A DNA stretch of 64,000 nt from Umezawaea endophytica (GTDB taxonomy: Bacteria; Actinomycetota; Actinomycetes; Mycobacteriales; Pseudonocardiaceae). Positions 44,853 to 53,911 of this stretch are shown here, one piece after another. Numbering within the stretch: the first letter of the stretch is position 1; each line of letters opens with the position of its first letter. A program made the position numbers and the translations under genes. The stretch spans positions 62,001 through 126,000 of the forward strand of contig NZ_JANYMP010000013.1 of NCBI RefSeq assembly GCF_025061645.1. The letters run 5' to 3'. The notes under the pieces are model-generated. The model saw nothing but the letters and a program-made list of their open reading frames with translations, did no database searches and was not told where the DNA came from.

Positions 44853-45859
44853 GCGACGGGCTCCTGCTGGGTCGCGCAGTGGATCCCGCCCCCGCCCTCG
44901 GCCAGCACGTCGATCCGCACCTGCACGACCGCCCGTCCGGGGTGGAGCGCCCCCAGCACGTCGGCGGCGTCCCGATCCGCCGCGACATCACCGAAAGCGG
45001 GCGCGATGACGGCGCCGTTGACCACGTAGTAGTTGATGTAGGAGGCGAGGAAGTCGTCCCCGCGCGGACCGAGCGCGTCCAGGTCCGGGTCGACGAGGTC
45101 GACCACGTCGAGTCCGTGGGCGGCGCAGACCTCCTTCATCGCCAGGTGGAGCGCGGTGTCCTCCGGCCTCGCCCACGGCCCCGGATCGGCGAGCACCACG
45201 GCACCGGGACCGGTGAACCGGACGAAGCCGTCGATGTGCCCGTCGGTGATGTCGGCCCCGCGAACGCCGGGGAACCAGATCACCTCCGAGACGCCCAGCA
45301 GGGCCTTCAGGTCGGCTTCCAGCTCGGCACGGGTCCGGCCGGGGTTGCGGTTGTCGTTGACGATCGAGCTCTCGGTGGCGATCAGCGCGCCCCGGCCGTC
45401 GACCTCCAGGCTGCCGCCCTCGGTCACCAGCGGCGCGACGATCCGCGGAACTCCTTGGTGCTCAAGGATTCGACGCGCGACCCGGCCGTCGGCGCGACAC
45501 GCCTGCTTGCCGCCCCACCCGGTGAAGTTGGTGTCCACCCCCGCCAAGCCACCGGGCGTGCGCACGAACGTCGGCCCGGTGTCCCGCATCCACAGGTCGT
45601 CGACCGGGATCGGCAGCACCTCGACCGCGCCACCGCACACCCGACGCGCGCCGCTCACGTCCGCCGGGTCGACCACGAGCACGACCGGCTCGAAGTCGGC
45701 GACCGCCCGCGCGATCCCGGCGACGTCCCGCCGCACGGCGGCCAGGTCGGCTCCCCACGGCCCGCTCCGCGACGGCCACGCCATGAAGGTACGGGCGTGC
45801 GGCTCACCTTCCGCGGGCATCCACGACGGCACGTCCGGCCCGAGGCCCTGGGGCACCAC
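44849..45859 (-). CDS. aguA: Agmatine deiminase (peptidyl-arginine-deiminase family)
   Basis: A 336-residue protein of the guanidine-modifying superfamily. It has WMRDTGPTF (about 90), GGSLEVDGRG (about 148), DGHIDGFVRF (about 205) and the C-terminal GGGGIHCATQQEP with the catalytic Cys. It converts agmatine to N-carbamoyl-putrescine, or a related guanidine substrate. GTG 45859 and GTG 45856 are both possible starts; GGAGG at 45862-45866 fits the second better. Confidence 0.9.
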   Translation of the reverse strand: MVPQGLGPDVPSWMPAEGEPHARTFMAWPSRSGPWGADLAAVRRDVAGIARAVADFEPVVLVVDPADVSGARRVCGGAVEVLPIPVDDLWMRDTGPTFVRTPGGLAGVDTNFTGWGGKQACRADGRVARRILEHQGVPRIVAPLVTEGGSLEVDGRGALIATESSIVNDNRNPGRTRAELEADLKALLGVSEVIWFPGVRGADITDGHIDGFVRFTGPGAVVLADPGPWARPEDTALHLAMKEVCAAHGLDVVDLVDPDLDALGPRGDDFLASYINYYVVNGAVIAPAFGDVAADRDAADVLGALHPGRAVVQVRIDVLAEGGGGIHCATQQEPVA

Positions 45860-45871
45860 TACCTCCGTTGT

Positions 45872-45889
45872 TTACTGAATTTTCAGTAA
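45872..45889. promoter_or_regulatory. TetR-type operator TTACTGAA-TT-TTCAGTAA
   Basis: Two exact 8-bp inverted arms (45872-45879 and 45882-45889) lie 13 bp upstream of the agmatine deiminase start. The AT-rich palindrome stands out in a 72% G+C background and is the likely site for the TetR encoded at the end of the same operon. Confidence 0.72.
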
Positions 45890-45963
45890 GTAAGGCCACC
45901 GTACGGCATCCGCGGGAGCCCGTCCCCCTGCGGCGAGGACCTGGCAGGCACCGGCTATGAGCC

Positions 45964-46022
45964 TTGTCACACCACGCGCGGCCCTATAACGTGACCCCGT
46001 GCCGCTCGACTGAAACGTTTCA
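45964..46022 (+). promoter_or_regulatory. Promoter and LacI-type operator of the rhamnosidase gene
   Basis: TTGTCA (45964-45969) and TATAAC (45985-45990) make a possible promoter with 15-bp spacing. Twenty bases after the -10 is the perfect 12-bp palindrome TGAAACGTTTCA (46011-46022), with a central CG as in LacI-family operators of carbohydrate genes. A repressor there would block transcription. No LacI gene is within the window. Confidence 0.7.
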
Positions 46023-46060
46023 ATCCATCGGACGGCGCGCCACGACGGAGGAGAAGTGCG

Positions 46061-49000
46061 ATGCGATCTCGGGTGGCTGGAGCACTGGTCGTGCTGGCGG
46101 TCGTGCTGACCGCACCGGTGCTGGCGACGGCTCCGGGCCTGGCCACCGGTGGTCACGTCGGCAGGTCCACCGGGCTGGAGGTCGGGCACCTCGCGGTCGA
46201 GCACCAGGAGAACCCCCTCGGCGTCGACGCGGCCGTGCCCCGGTTGAGCTGGGTGTCGAAATCGGACGACGTCGGCGCGCGGCAGTCGGCGTACCAGGTG
46301 CAGGTGTCGTCGTCGCCGAACGGCGGCGGCGACGTGTGGGACAGCGGCCGGGTGTCGTCGGCGAAGTCGTTCGACGTCGAGTACGCCGGGCCCGACCTGC
46401 GCTCGCGCACCCGGTACCACTGGCGCGTCCGCGTCTGGGACGCGAACCGGCGGGCGTCGGCGTGGAGCGGGGCGGCCTGGTTCGAGACCGCTTTCCTGAA
46501 GCAGCAGGACTTCCACGGCGACTGGATCGGCGCACGCGCGGAGCGGGCCACCGTCTCGCTCCAGGGCGCGAACTGGATCTGGTACCCCCAGGGCAATCCC
46601 GCCGAGTCCGCCCCGGTCGGCACCCGGTACTTCCGGCGGACGTTCGACCTGCCCGCCAACGCCGTCGTCACCGCGGCGAACTTCCAGCTCACCGCCGACG
46701 ACAGCTTCTCCCTCCACGTCAACGGAACGGACGCCGCGCGCTCGCCGCAGGTCAACGACTCGTGGCGGTCGGCTGTCGACGTCGACCTCACGGCCGCACT
46801 GCGGCCGGGGCGCAACACCATCGCCGTCCAGGCCGCCAACGCCCAACCCGGCCCGTCCGGGCTCGTCGGCAAGCTCCACGTCGAACTCTCGGGCGCGAAC
46901 CCGGTCGACATCGTCACCGACGCCGCGTGGAAGTCGTCCGAAGTGGACGAAGCGGGGTGGCGGCAGGCGGACTTCGACGACTCGGCGTGGCCACCGGCAC
47001 TGGTCGCCGCGGCGTACGGATCGGGCCCCTGGGGGAACTCCGTCACGACGGCGCCTCCGGCGGAACCGCTGCTGCGCAAAGACTTCACGGCGGTGAAGCG
47101 GATCAGGTCCGCCCGCGCCTACGTCATCGGCCTCGGCTACTACAAGCTCTACCTCAACGGCAGGCGGGTGGGTGACCACGAGCTCGACCCGGCGTTCACC
47201 GTCTACGACAAGACCGGCCTCTACGCGACGTACGACGTGACCAAGGAGCTGCGGGCCGGGGGCAACGCGATCGGCGTGAGCCTGGGTCGCGGCTACTACG
47301 CCATGACGAACCCGGACGAGTGGCTGACCTCGCCGTGGAGCGGCGAGCCGAAGCTGAAGCTCCAACTCGACATCACCTACGTGGACGGCACGAGCGCACA
47401 GGTCGTCAGCGACGGGAGCTGGAAGACCGCCGACGGCCCCACCACGTCGGAATCGCTGTGGTTCGGCGAGACCCACGACGCCCGCCTCGACCAGCCGGGC
47501 TGGAACCGGGCCGGGTTCGACGACTCCGCCTGGCGCCCCGCCCGGCTCGTCCCCGCGCTCGCGGGTGAGCTGAAGGCCCAGTCGTTCCCGCCGATCAAGG
47601 TCACCGACACGCTGAAAGCCGGGAAGGTCACCACCCCCGCCACCGGAACGACGGTCCACGACTACGGCACCCCGACGGCGGGGTGGGCGGGCGTCGCCGT
47701 GAACGGCCCGGCGGGCTCGCAGGTGACGATCACCTACGGCGAGAAGCTGAAGGCCGACGGCACGGTCGACAACGTCGGCGGCTTCGGCATGCAGCTCCAG
47801 AAGTACACCTACGTCCTGAAGGGCGGCGGCCCGGAGTCGTTCACGCCGAGCTACACCTACGCCGGGTTCCAGTACGTCCAGGTCACCGCGCCCGCGGAGG
47901 TCGCCGTCACGTCGGTGACCGCGCAGCGCGTCCACACGGCGGTCGCCAAGACCGGTGACTTCACCAGTTCGAGCGACCTGCTCAACCGCTACCACGTCGC
48001 GCAGGCGAACACGATCCTCAACAACCTGCACTCGGTGCCGACCGACACCCCGATGTACGAGAAGCGGCCCTACACCGCCGACGGCCTGCTGGCCGCCGAC
48101 TCGGCCATCGCGAGCTTCGACATGCGGGACTTCTACGAGAACTGGATGCGCGCCCACCGGGACGACCAGACGCCCGAGGGGAACATCGGCCAGACCGTGC
48201 CGGGGACCGTGGGGGCGAAGGAGGTCGTCGACCCGGTGTGGACCGCGAGCTTCGTGCTCGTCAACCGCGACCTCTACTGGTACTACGGCGACATCCGGCC
48301 GCTGCGGGACAACTACGAGTCGATGAAGGCGTGGCTCGGGTTCTTCGAGGGGAAGATCGCGGGCACCGGCTACGTCTACACCGGCGGCAGCTACGCCGAC
48401 TGGCTCTCACCGGGTTTCGCCATGCCACCCGAGGGCGCGCGGCTCGCGGGCACGGCGTACCTCCACAAGACCACCACGGCGATGGCGGAGATCGCCCGCG
48501 CCCTCGGGCGCGACGCCGACGCGACGCGCTTCGACGGCTTGGCCACCACGATCGCCAACGCCTTCAACGCCACGTTCTTCGACGCGGCGAAGGGCGCGTA
48601 CTACGACGACCCCGCGGCGGGGTACCGCCAGACCTCCAACCTGCTGCCGCTGAGCCTCGGCATCGTCCGGGAGGAGAACCACGCCGCCGTGGTCGCGAAC
48701 CTCGTCGCCGACGTCAACGGCCGTGGCGTCCACCTGAACACCGGCGCGCTGGGCACCAAGCTCATCCTCCCGGTCCTCACCGACACCGGGAACTCCGACC
48801 TCGCCTACCGCGTCGCGACGAACCCGACGTACCCCGGCTGGGGCCACTGGTTCCAGGCCCTGGGCGCCACCACCATGTGGGAGGAGTGGCCCGCCGGGTC
48901 GCGTTCCCGGCAGCACGCTTTCATGGGCACCGTCGACGACTGGCTGTACCAGCGCGTCGCGGGCATCGAGCCCGCGGCACCGGGCTACACCGCGGTCAAG

Positions 49001-49267
49001 GTCCAGCCCTTCCCCGTCGGCGACCTGAAGCGCGCCTCCGCCGAGGTCACGTCCCCGCTGGGCCAGGTGCGCTCGTCGTGGACCCGTGACAGGGGCCTGT
49101 TCACCTTGCGGGTGACCATTCCCGTCGGCGCGACGGGCGAGGTCCTCGTGCCGGTCCGCGACGGGCAGCGGGTCACCGCTCCGGCCGGTGCGGCGTTCGT
49201 CGAGAAGCAGAACGGCTACGCCGCCTACCGGGTGGGCTCCGGGTCCTACGAGTTCAAGTCCTCTTAG
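46061..49267 (+). CDS. Secreted GH78 alpha-L-rhamnosidase
   Basis: A 1068-residue exported enzyme from ATG 46061 behind GGAGGAG, with a signal peptide (LVVLAVVLTAPVLATAP). Domain order fits GH78: an N-terminal fibronectin-like part (to about 150), a jelly-roll accessory domain (WIWYPQGNP, DDSFSLHVNG), the rhamnosidase N domain, and an alpha/alpha barrel near 650-930. The barrel holds MYEKRPYTADG with the acid residues and HWFQALGATTMWEEWPAGS. It removes terminal rhamnose from plant glycosides or polysaccharides. A LacI-type operator controls it. Confidence 0.92.
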   Translation: MRSRVAGALVVLAVVLTAPVLATAPGLATGGHVGRSTGLEVGHLAVEHQENPLGVDAAVPRLSWVSKSDDVGARQSAYQVQVSSSPNGGGDVWDSGRVSSAKSFDVEYAGPDLRSRTRYHWRVRVWDANRRASAWSGAAWFETAFLKQQDFHGDWIGARAERATVSLQGANWIWYPQGNPAESAPVGTRYFRRTFDLPANAVVTAANFQLTADDSFSLHVNGTDAARSPQVNDSWRSAVDVDLTAALRPGRNTIAVQAANAQPGPSGLVGKLHVELSGANPVDIVTDAAWKSSEVDEAGWRQADFDDSAWPPALVAAAYGSGPWGNSVTTAPPAEPLLRKDFTAVKRIRSARAYVIGLGYYKLYLNGRRVGDHELDPAFTVYDKTGLYATYDVTKELRAGGNAIGVSLGRGYYAMTNPDEWLTSPWSGEPKLKLQLDITYVDGTSAQVVSDGSWKTADGPTTSESLWFGETHDARLDQPGWNRAGFDDSAWRPARLVPALAGELKAQSFPPIKVTDTLKAGKVTTPATGTTVHDYGTPTAGWAGVAVNGPAGSQVTITYGEKLKADGTVDNVGGFGMQLQKYTYVLKGGGPESFTPSYTYAGFQYVQVTAPAEVAVTSVTAQRVHTAVAKTGDFTSSSDLLNRYHVAQANTILNNLHSVPTDTPMYEKRPYTADGLLAADSAIASFDMRDFYENWMRAHRDDQTPEGNIGQTVPGTVGAKEVVDPVWTASFVLVNRDLYWYYGDIRPLRDNYESMKAWLGFFEGKIAGTGYVYTGGSYADWLSPGFAMPPEGARLAGTAYLHKTTTAMAEIARALGRDADATRFDGLATTIANAFNATFFDAAKGAYYDDPAAGYRQTSNLLPLSLGIVREENHAAVVANLVADVNGRGVHLNTGALGTKLILPVLTDTGNSDLAYRVATNPTYPGWGHWFQALGATTMWEEWPAGSRSRQHAFMGTVDDWLYQRVAGIEPAAPGYTAVKVQPFPVGDLKRASAEVTSPLGQVRSSWTRDRGLFTLRVTIPVGATGEVLVPVRDGQRVTAPAGAAFVEKQNGYAAYRVGSGSYEFKSS

Positions 49268-49887
49268 GACACCCGCTCGGCGGCGGCCATCGCGACCAGT
49301 GCCGAGGACCGCGCTTCCTCCACCGCGAGGGGATTGGCCCCCGCGGTGAGGACGACGAGCGTCCCCTCGTAGAGCAGGTGCAGGTGAGCACCAAGGGCGG
49401 CGTCGCCCGCGAGGGTGTCGAACAGGGTGCGCATCCACGCCTTCTCGGCGCGGATGACGGGCACGGCCGGGTGGTCGCCGTCGCCGAGTTCGGCGTAGGC
49501 GTTGACGAAGGCGCACCCGCGCCGCTGCGTCCCCATCCACGTCCGCACCACGTCGAAGACCAGCAGCACCTGCTCGCCGCGGTCCGCCGCGTCCGCGTCG
49601 GCGAGCCGGGCCAGCAGGTGCTCGCGCCACCGGTGGGCCCGCCGCAGCAGGTACAGCGCGACGAGGGTGTCCTTGGAGCCGAACCTGTCGTAGAGGGTCT
49701 TCTTGGTGGTCCCGGCGGTCTCGGCGATCAGGTCCACGCCGACGGCGCGCACCCCGCGGTCGTAGAACAGGTCGCTGGCCGCGTCCAGCAGCCGCGTGCC
49801 CGCGTCGGTCATCGCGGGCAGCGGCCGCAACACCGGGCGCAGCGCGGCGGGCGTGGTCTCGTCGAGCGTGGTCGGCATCAACGGCAC
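49264..49887 (-). CDS. TetR-family regulator divergent from DMT exporter
   Basis: A 207-residue protein. GTG 49887 fits the GGAGGA ribosome site best; ATG 49878 is possible. The HTH is VDLIAETAGTTKKTLYDRFG (about 53-72). The C-terminal half has GCAFVNAYAELGD, typical for the group near efflux genes. It is divergent from the EamA exporter with a shared operator and probably represses it. Its stop overlaps the rhamnosidase stop by 4 bp. Confidence 0.88.
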   Translation of the reverse strand: MPLMPTTLDETTPAALRPVLRPLPAMTDAGTRLLDAASDLFYDRGVRAVGVDLIAETAGTTKKTLYDRFGSKDTLVALYLLRRAHRWREHLLARLADADAADRGEQVLLVFDVVRTWMGTQRRGCAFVNAYAELGDGDHPAVPVIRAEKAWMRTLFDTLAGDAALGAHLHLLYEGTLVVLTAGANPLAVEEARSSALVAMAAAERVS

Positions 49888-49918
49888 GGGTCCTCCTCGG
49901 TCGGTGCACTGCGAGTAT

Positions 49919-49933
49919 ACCAACCGGTATGGT
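49919..49933. promoter_or_regulatory. Operator between TetR and DMT exporter genes
   Basis: ACCAACCGGTATGGT is a near-palindrome (ACCA...TGGT around CCGG) in the 58-bp gap between divergent genes. It would overlap promoters in both directions. Confidence 0.6.
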
Positions 49934-49945
49934 TACCTGGCGGCC

Positions 49946-50878
49946 ATGGACACGACACCCCGAGGACGAGGGACCGCCCCGCTGCGCGGTGCCGCCCTGG
50001 TCGTGGTGTGGAGCTCGGGCTTCATCGGCGCCGAGCTGGGCGCCCGGCACGCCCCACCGGACACCCTGCTGACCTGGCGCTGCCTGGCGACGGCCGTCGT
50101 CCTGCTCCCCTGGGCGGTGCGCGCGGCCACCCGCCTGAGCCGACGGGACTGGCTGCGCCAAGCCGTGTTGGCCCTGCTGTGCCAGTGCTTCTACCTGGGA
50201 GGCGTCTTCTGGGCCGCCGCCGCGGGGGTCCCCGCGGGCACGTCCGCCCTGATCGCCTCCCTGCAACCCGCCCTGGTGCTCACCGCCGCCGTCCTGCTCG
50301 ACTCGCGGCGGGTGCGGCCGGTCCACCTCGCGGGCCTGGCACTCGGCACGACCGGCGTCGCACTGACCGCGGCCGGGGACCTCAGCTCGGGGGTCACCGC
50401 CGCGGCGCTGTTCCTCCCGCTGGCGGCCATGCTGTCCCTGACCGCCGGAACGCTGCTGCGCGAGCGCTGGCCCACCCCACCCCTGATGCAGACCCTGGCC
50501 GTCCAGTCCGCCTTCACCGCGGTCTTCTTCACCACCGGCACGGCCGCGGCGGGCCACCTCGCTCCCCCACCGACCACCGGCTTCTGGACGGCGGTGGCCT
50601 GGGCGACCGTGGCGGGCATCGGCAGCTACGGCCTCTACTACCTGGTCACCACCCACGACGGGGCGACCCGCGCCAGCACCCTCCTCTACCTGACCCCGGC
50701 CGCCACCGCCCTGTGGGCGGCACCGATGTTCACCCAGCCCGTCCGCACCACGACGGTGGTCGGCCTGCTCATCAGCGCGGTCGCGGTCACCCTCCTCCGC
50801 ACGCCCCCGTCCGGACGGGAGGAGGCGGGTGGACCAGACCCGGTTCGTCCTGGGCGCGCCGCGGGAACGGGCGCCTGA
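49946..50878 (+). CDS. EamA/DMT-superfamily exporter
   Basis: A 310-residue membrane protein from ATG 49946 with ten hydrophobic segments in two EamA repeats (for example LVVVWSSGFIGAELGARH and VAGIGSYGLYYLV). This family exports amino acids and other small metabolites. The substrate is unknown. The C-terminal tail is short, charged and disordered. It is divergent from a TetR gene that probably controls it. Confidence 0.88.
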   Translation: MDTTPRGRGTAPLRGAALVVVWSSGFIGAELGARHAPPDTLLTWRCLATAVVLLPWAVRAATRLSRRDWLRQAVLALLCQCFYLGGVFWAAAAGVPAGTSALIASLQPALVLTAAVLLDSRRVRPVHLAGLALGTTGVALTAAGDLSSGVTAAALFLPLAAMLSLTAGTLLRERWPTPPLMQTLAVQSAFTAVFFTTGTAAAGHLAPPPTTGFWTAVAWATVAGIGSYGLYYLVTTHDGATRASTLLYLTPAATALWAAPMFTQPVRTTTVVGLLISAVAVTLLRTPPSGREEAGGPDPVRPGRAAGTGA

Positions 50879-50884
50879 CCGTCC

Positions 50885-51493
50885 TCAGGAGAGCGGCCAA
50901 GTGCTCAGGGCGGCGTCGGCCATGTCCTGGAGTTCGTCGCGGCCGACCCCACTGGCGGCTTGCACGGCGATGCCGAACGACAACGTGGTGATGTAGCGGG
51001 CGAGCAGCGCCGGACTGGCCCCCGGAGGCAGGTCGCCCTCGTCGACGGCCCGTTGGAACCGCTCGCGGATGCTGGAGAAACCGTTGTCGCGCCAGGCGAT
51101 CAGGACGTCCCGGACCTCACTCCCGGAGTCGCTGGTGGCCAGGGCGCCCTGGACGCCGAGGCACCCGTGGGGATTCGCCGGGAGCGTGGTGGTCCGCACG
51201 GTGCCCGCCAGGATCGCGGTGGCGACGCCGAGCGAGGTCGACTCCTCCAGCGCTTCGGCCAGGTACGCGCTGGGGCCCTCGGTGTAGCGCTCCAGCACCT
51301 TGCGGAACAACGCCTCCTTGTTGCCGAAGGTCGCGTACATGCTGGTGGTGGAGATGCCCATCGCCTCGGTCAGCGCGGCCAGGCTCGCGCCCTCGTAGCC
51401 GTGCTGCCAGAACACCAGCATGGCGCGCTCGAGGGCCTCGTCGGCGTCGAACCCCCGCGGTCGACCGGTCGGACGGCGCTGGTTGGTCTCCAC
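50885..51493 (-). CDS. TetR/AcrR-family regulator
   Basis: A 202-residue protein from GTG 51493. HTH: LAALTEAMGISTTSMYATFG (about 40-59), with GYEGASL before it. The C-terminal half includes HGCLGVQGALATSD, typical for TetR regulators beside oxidoreductases. It is convergent with the exporter gene. The region next to its start has no intact target gene. Confidence 0.87.
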   Translation of the reverse strand: METNQRRPTGRPRGFDADEALERAMLVFWQHGYEGASLAALTEAMGISTTSMYATFGNKEALFRKVLERYTEGPSAYLAEALEESTSLGVATAILAGTVRTTTLPANPHGCLGVQGALATSDSGSEVRDVLIAWRDNGFSSIRERFQRAVDEGDLPPGASPALLARYITTLSFGIAVQAASGVGRDELQDMADAALSTWPLS

Positions 51494-51616
51494 GCCGTCA
51501 GCCTACGCTTCCGCAGCGATCGATGCGGAACGTGCTGCCGAGCGCCGTGCGGCCGGTGGCACGCACGTGGTCGTCACCGAAGAGCGCTCCGACGCCCTCT
51601 TCGACATCGACGAACA
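51494..51616 (+). pseudogene. Possible remnant of an alcohol-dehydrogenase-like gene
   Basis: In one plus-strand frame the segment AAGGTHVVVTEERSDALFDI (about 51545-51605) looks like part of a zinc-type dehydrogenase Rossmann region, with no start, no upstream domain and no active site. TetR genes like the neighbour often control such oxidoreductases. The match is short and by eye only. Confidence 0.2.
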
Positions 51617-52681
51617 TCAGCCCCGCGGCCGGTACGAGTCGTTGACGGCCACGACTGCGGCGCCGCCGCCCGCGGTCCCACCGCCGGGGACGTAGATCGT
51701 GTCGCCCACGGCCACGGCCGCGGTGCCGTGGCGGGGAACGGGCATCGGGGCGAGCCGCTGCCAGCGGTCGTGAGCGGTGTCGTAGGCCTCGTTCTCGGCG
51801 AACACGCTGCCCGACCCCGGCGCGGGGTTGCCCTCGCCGCCGAGCGCGTAGATCTTCGTGCCGACGACGGCGGTCGCGATGCCCCCGCGGGCGGTGGGCA
51901 TCGGCGCGCGTTCGGTCCACCGGCGGGTGGCCAGGTCGAGCGCGTAGACGGTGTCCCGGACGTTGACCTGACCGCGGTCCCGGCCGCCGAGCACGTAGAG
52001 GGCACCACCGATGACGGCGCCGCCGACGTGGTCCCTGGCCTGGGGCAGGCTGGGCAGGGTCTCCCAGCGGCCGGTCAGCACGTCGTAGGACGACACGGTG
52101 TCGACCGTGTCCTGCACACCGCCGGGTCCGGGGGTCAGCGTGCGCATCCCGCCCGCCAGGTAGATCTTCGTCCCCCGCGTGCCCACGGCGGCGCTGCCCC
52201 TCTCGGTGCCCTCGGGCATCGGCGGGAGCGCGGTCCACCTGTCCGTCGCGGGGTGGTAGACGAAGCTGTCGCGGGCGGCCTGCCACGACGCGCCGCCGCC
52301 CAGTCCACCGAGGACGTAGATCCGGCCGCGGATGGTGGCGACGTTGGGGTGGTTCAGGACGACCGGCAGCGGTGCCGCCTCCGACCACGTGCCGCGCCGG
52401 GTGTCGTAGACCTCGACCCGGTCGGTCGTGGTGACCCCGCCCGCGGCGTCGGGGACGATGCCGCCCAGGACGTAGACCTTGCCGTTGACGGCGGTGACGC
52501 TGTGCTCCTGCCGGGGCCCGGTCCCGATCGGCGCCAGCCCGCGCCAGCCGTCGGTGTACGTCGGCGTGGTGACGACCGGACCGCTCACCGGCGGCGCGAC
52601 CGGGTGGTCCGGATGGGCGTGTGCGGTCCCGGACGCCATCAGCAGGGCGATGGCGAGGGGCAGGACTGGTCGCAGTCGCAT
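51617..52681 (-). CDS. Secreted kelch-repeat protein
   Basis: A 354-residue exported protein; ATG 52681 has GGAGG at the best spacing. A signal peptide (LPLAIALLMASGTAHA) precedes about six kelch repeats of about 48 residues, each with a YVLGG or YALGG strand and a later W (for example KVYVLGGIVPD, RIYVLGGLGGG, KIYLAGGMRT, ALYVLGGRDRG, KIYALGGEGN). This is a beta-propeller that binds proteins or sugars outside the cell. Divergent from a LysR gene. Confidence 0.92.
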   Translation of the reverse strand: MRLRPVLPLAIALLMASGTAHAHPDHPVAPPVSGPVVTTPTYTDGWRGLAPIGTGPRQEHSVTAVNGKVYVLGGIVPDAAGGVTTTDRVEVYDTRRGTWSEAAPLPVVLNHPNVATIRGRIYVLGGLGGGASWQAARDSFVYHPATDRWTALPPMPEGTERGSAAVGTRGTKIYLAGGMRTLTPGPGGVQDTVDTVSSYDVLTGRWETLPSLPQARDHVGGAVIGGALYVLGGRDRGQVNVRDTVYALDLATRRWTERAPMPTARGGIATAVVGTKIYALGGEGNPAPGSGSVFAENEAYDTAHDRWQRLAPMPVPRHGTAAVAVGDTIYVPGGGTAGGGAAVVAVNDSYRPRG

Positions 52682-52762
52682 CATGTCCTCCAGTGAGTGG
52701 ATCAACGCGTCCAGCCTGTCGCGAACCCCGCTATCCGTCCAATGCATACTGGTTACGTGAAT

Positions 52763-52779
52763 TATGCGCCGCACGCATA
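52763..52779. promoter_or_regulatory. Possible LysR-type box (TATGCG-N5-CGCATA)
   Basis: A 17-bp inverted repeat lies 19 bp upstream of the lysR start, with a further GCATACT at 52744. The position between divergent kelch and lysR genes and the T-N11-A form fit a LysR-type site. Confidence 0.6.
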
Positions 52780-52798
52780 CTCGGCGTAGCCTGGAATC

Positions 52799-53731
52799 GT
52801 GACCGACCTGCGCAACGCCGACCTGAACCTGCTCACCGCGCTGGCGGTGCTGCTGGAGGAGCGGCACGTCTCGCGCGCGGCCAACCGCCTCCACCTCAGC
52901 CAGCCCGCGATGAGCCGCACCCTGCACCGGCTGCGCGACACGTTCGGCGACGAGCTGCTCGTCCGCACCCGCCACGGCTACGAACCCACCGTGCGCGGCC
53001 ACCAGCTCCAGTGGGAACTGGCCGACCTCCTGCCGCGCCTGGAAACCCTGTTGCGGGGCAACGGGTTCGACCCGGCGACCGCCACCGCCGCGTTCCACGT
53101 CCACTGCACGGACTACGCGACCAGCGTCCTCGGACCCGCGGTATTCCAACGGGTCTCTCGTGAAGCGCCGCGGATCTCGTTGACCGTCGAGCCGCTGAGC
53201 GACCGCTCCTTCGCGGACGTGGAGCAGGGCCGGGTCGGACTGGTGCTCTCCGGCGTGGTGGCTCCCGAGTCGCTGCACTGGGAGACCTTGTTCGAAGAGG
53301 ACTTCGTGTGCCTGCTCGCGCACGACCACCCCGCGACGGGCGACCGCCTCACGCTCGCCGACTTCGGCCGCTACCCCCACGTGGTCGTCGTGGTGCTCGA
53401 CGGCGAGCAGACGATGGTGGACCGGCGGCTCGCCGAACTGGGGCGGCGCAGGTTCGCGGGGCTGCGCGTGCCGTACTTCTCCGCCGCGCCCGCGGCCCTG
53501 CCGGGCACGGACCTCGTCGCCACCCTGCCGAGACGGGGTGCCGCGCCCTACCTCGACGACCCGGCGTACCGCGTGGTCGAGGCACCGGTGGAGATCCAGC
53601 CGTTCCCGTACGGCATCGCCTGGCACCCGCGCGTCGACGGCGACCCCGCGCACCAGTGGCTCAGGAAGGTCCTGCGCGACGCCGCCGCGGAGACCACGCG
53701 GACGAAGCCCGCGCCGAGGCGACCGAGCTGA
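52799..53731 (+). CDS. LysR-family transcriptional regulator
   Basis: A 310-residue protein from GTG 52799. The HTH is at about 20-45 (RHVSRAANRLHLSQPAMSRT), with a C-terminal effector-binding domain from about 95. It starts LRNADLNLLTALAVLLEE, as in NodD/PcpR-type LysR proteins. The divergent gene encodes the kelch protein, its likely target. The effector is unknown. Confidence 0.92.
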   Translation: MTDLRNADLNLLTALAVLLEERHVSRAANRLHLSQPAMSRTLHRLRDTFGDELLVRTRHGYEPTVRGHQLQWELADLLPRLETLLRGNGFDPATATAAFHVHCTDYATSVLGPAVFQRVSREAPRISLTVEPLSDRSFADVEQGRVGLVLSGVVAPESLHWETLFEEDFVCLLAHDHPATGDRLTLADFGRYPHVVVVVLDGEQTMVDRRLAELGRRRFAGLRVPYFSAAPAALPGTDLVATLPRRGAAPYLDDPAYRVVEAPVEIQPFPYGIAWHPRVDGDPAHQWLRKVLRDAAAETTRTKPAPRRPS

Positions 53732-53817
53732 CCCCGACGCTACCGAGATCGAGGCCGCCCGCGCACGCCCGACGCCGTGGAGCCCGGAAATCGCGCCCGA
53801 TCCGTTGCCGGGCAAGG

Positions 53818-53852
53818 AAAAAGCAGGAGCCCCCGTGATCGGGGACTCCTGC
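53818..53852 (-). terminator. Rho-independent terminator of the lysin-like gene
   Basis: On the minus strand a stem GCAGGAG + CCCC with one mismatch and a 6-base loop (53823-53852) is followed by TTTTT (53822-53818). This is a classic form, about 60 bp after the stop of the minus-strand gene. Confidence 0.85.
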
Positions 53853-53911
53853 CGGTGGTCGGTCGAGCGGGCCGTCGTCACGGAGGTTCCCGTGACGCGG
53901 CGCGCCGTTCC

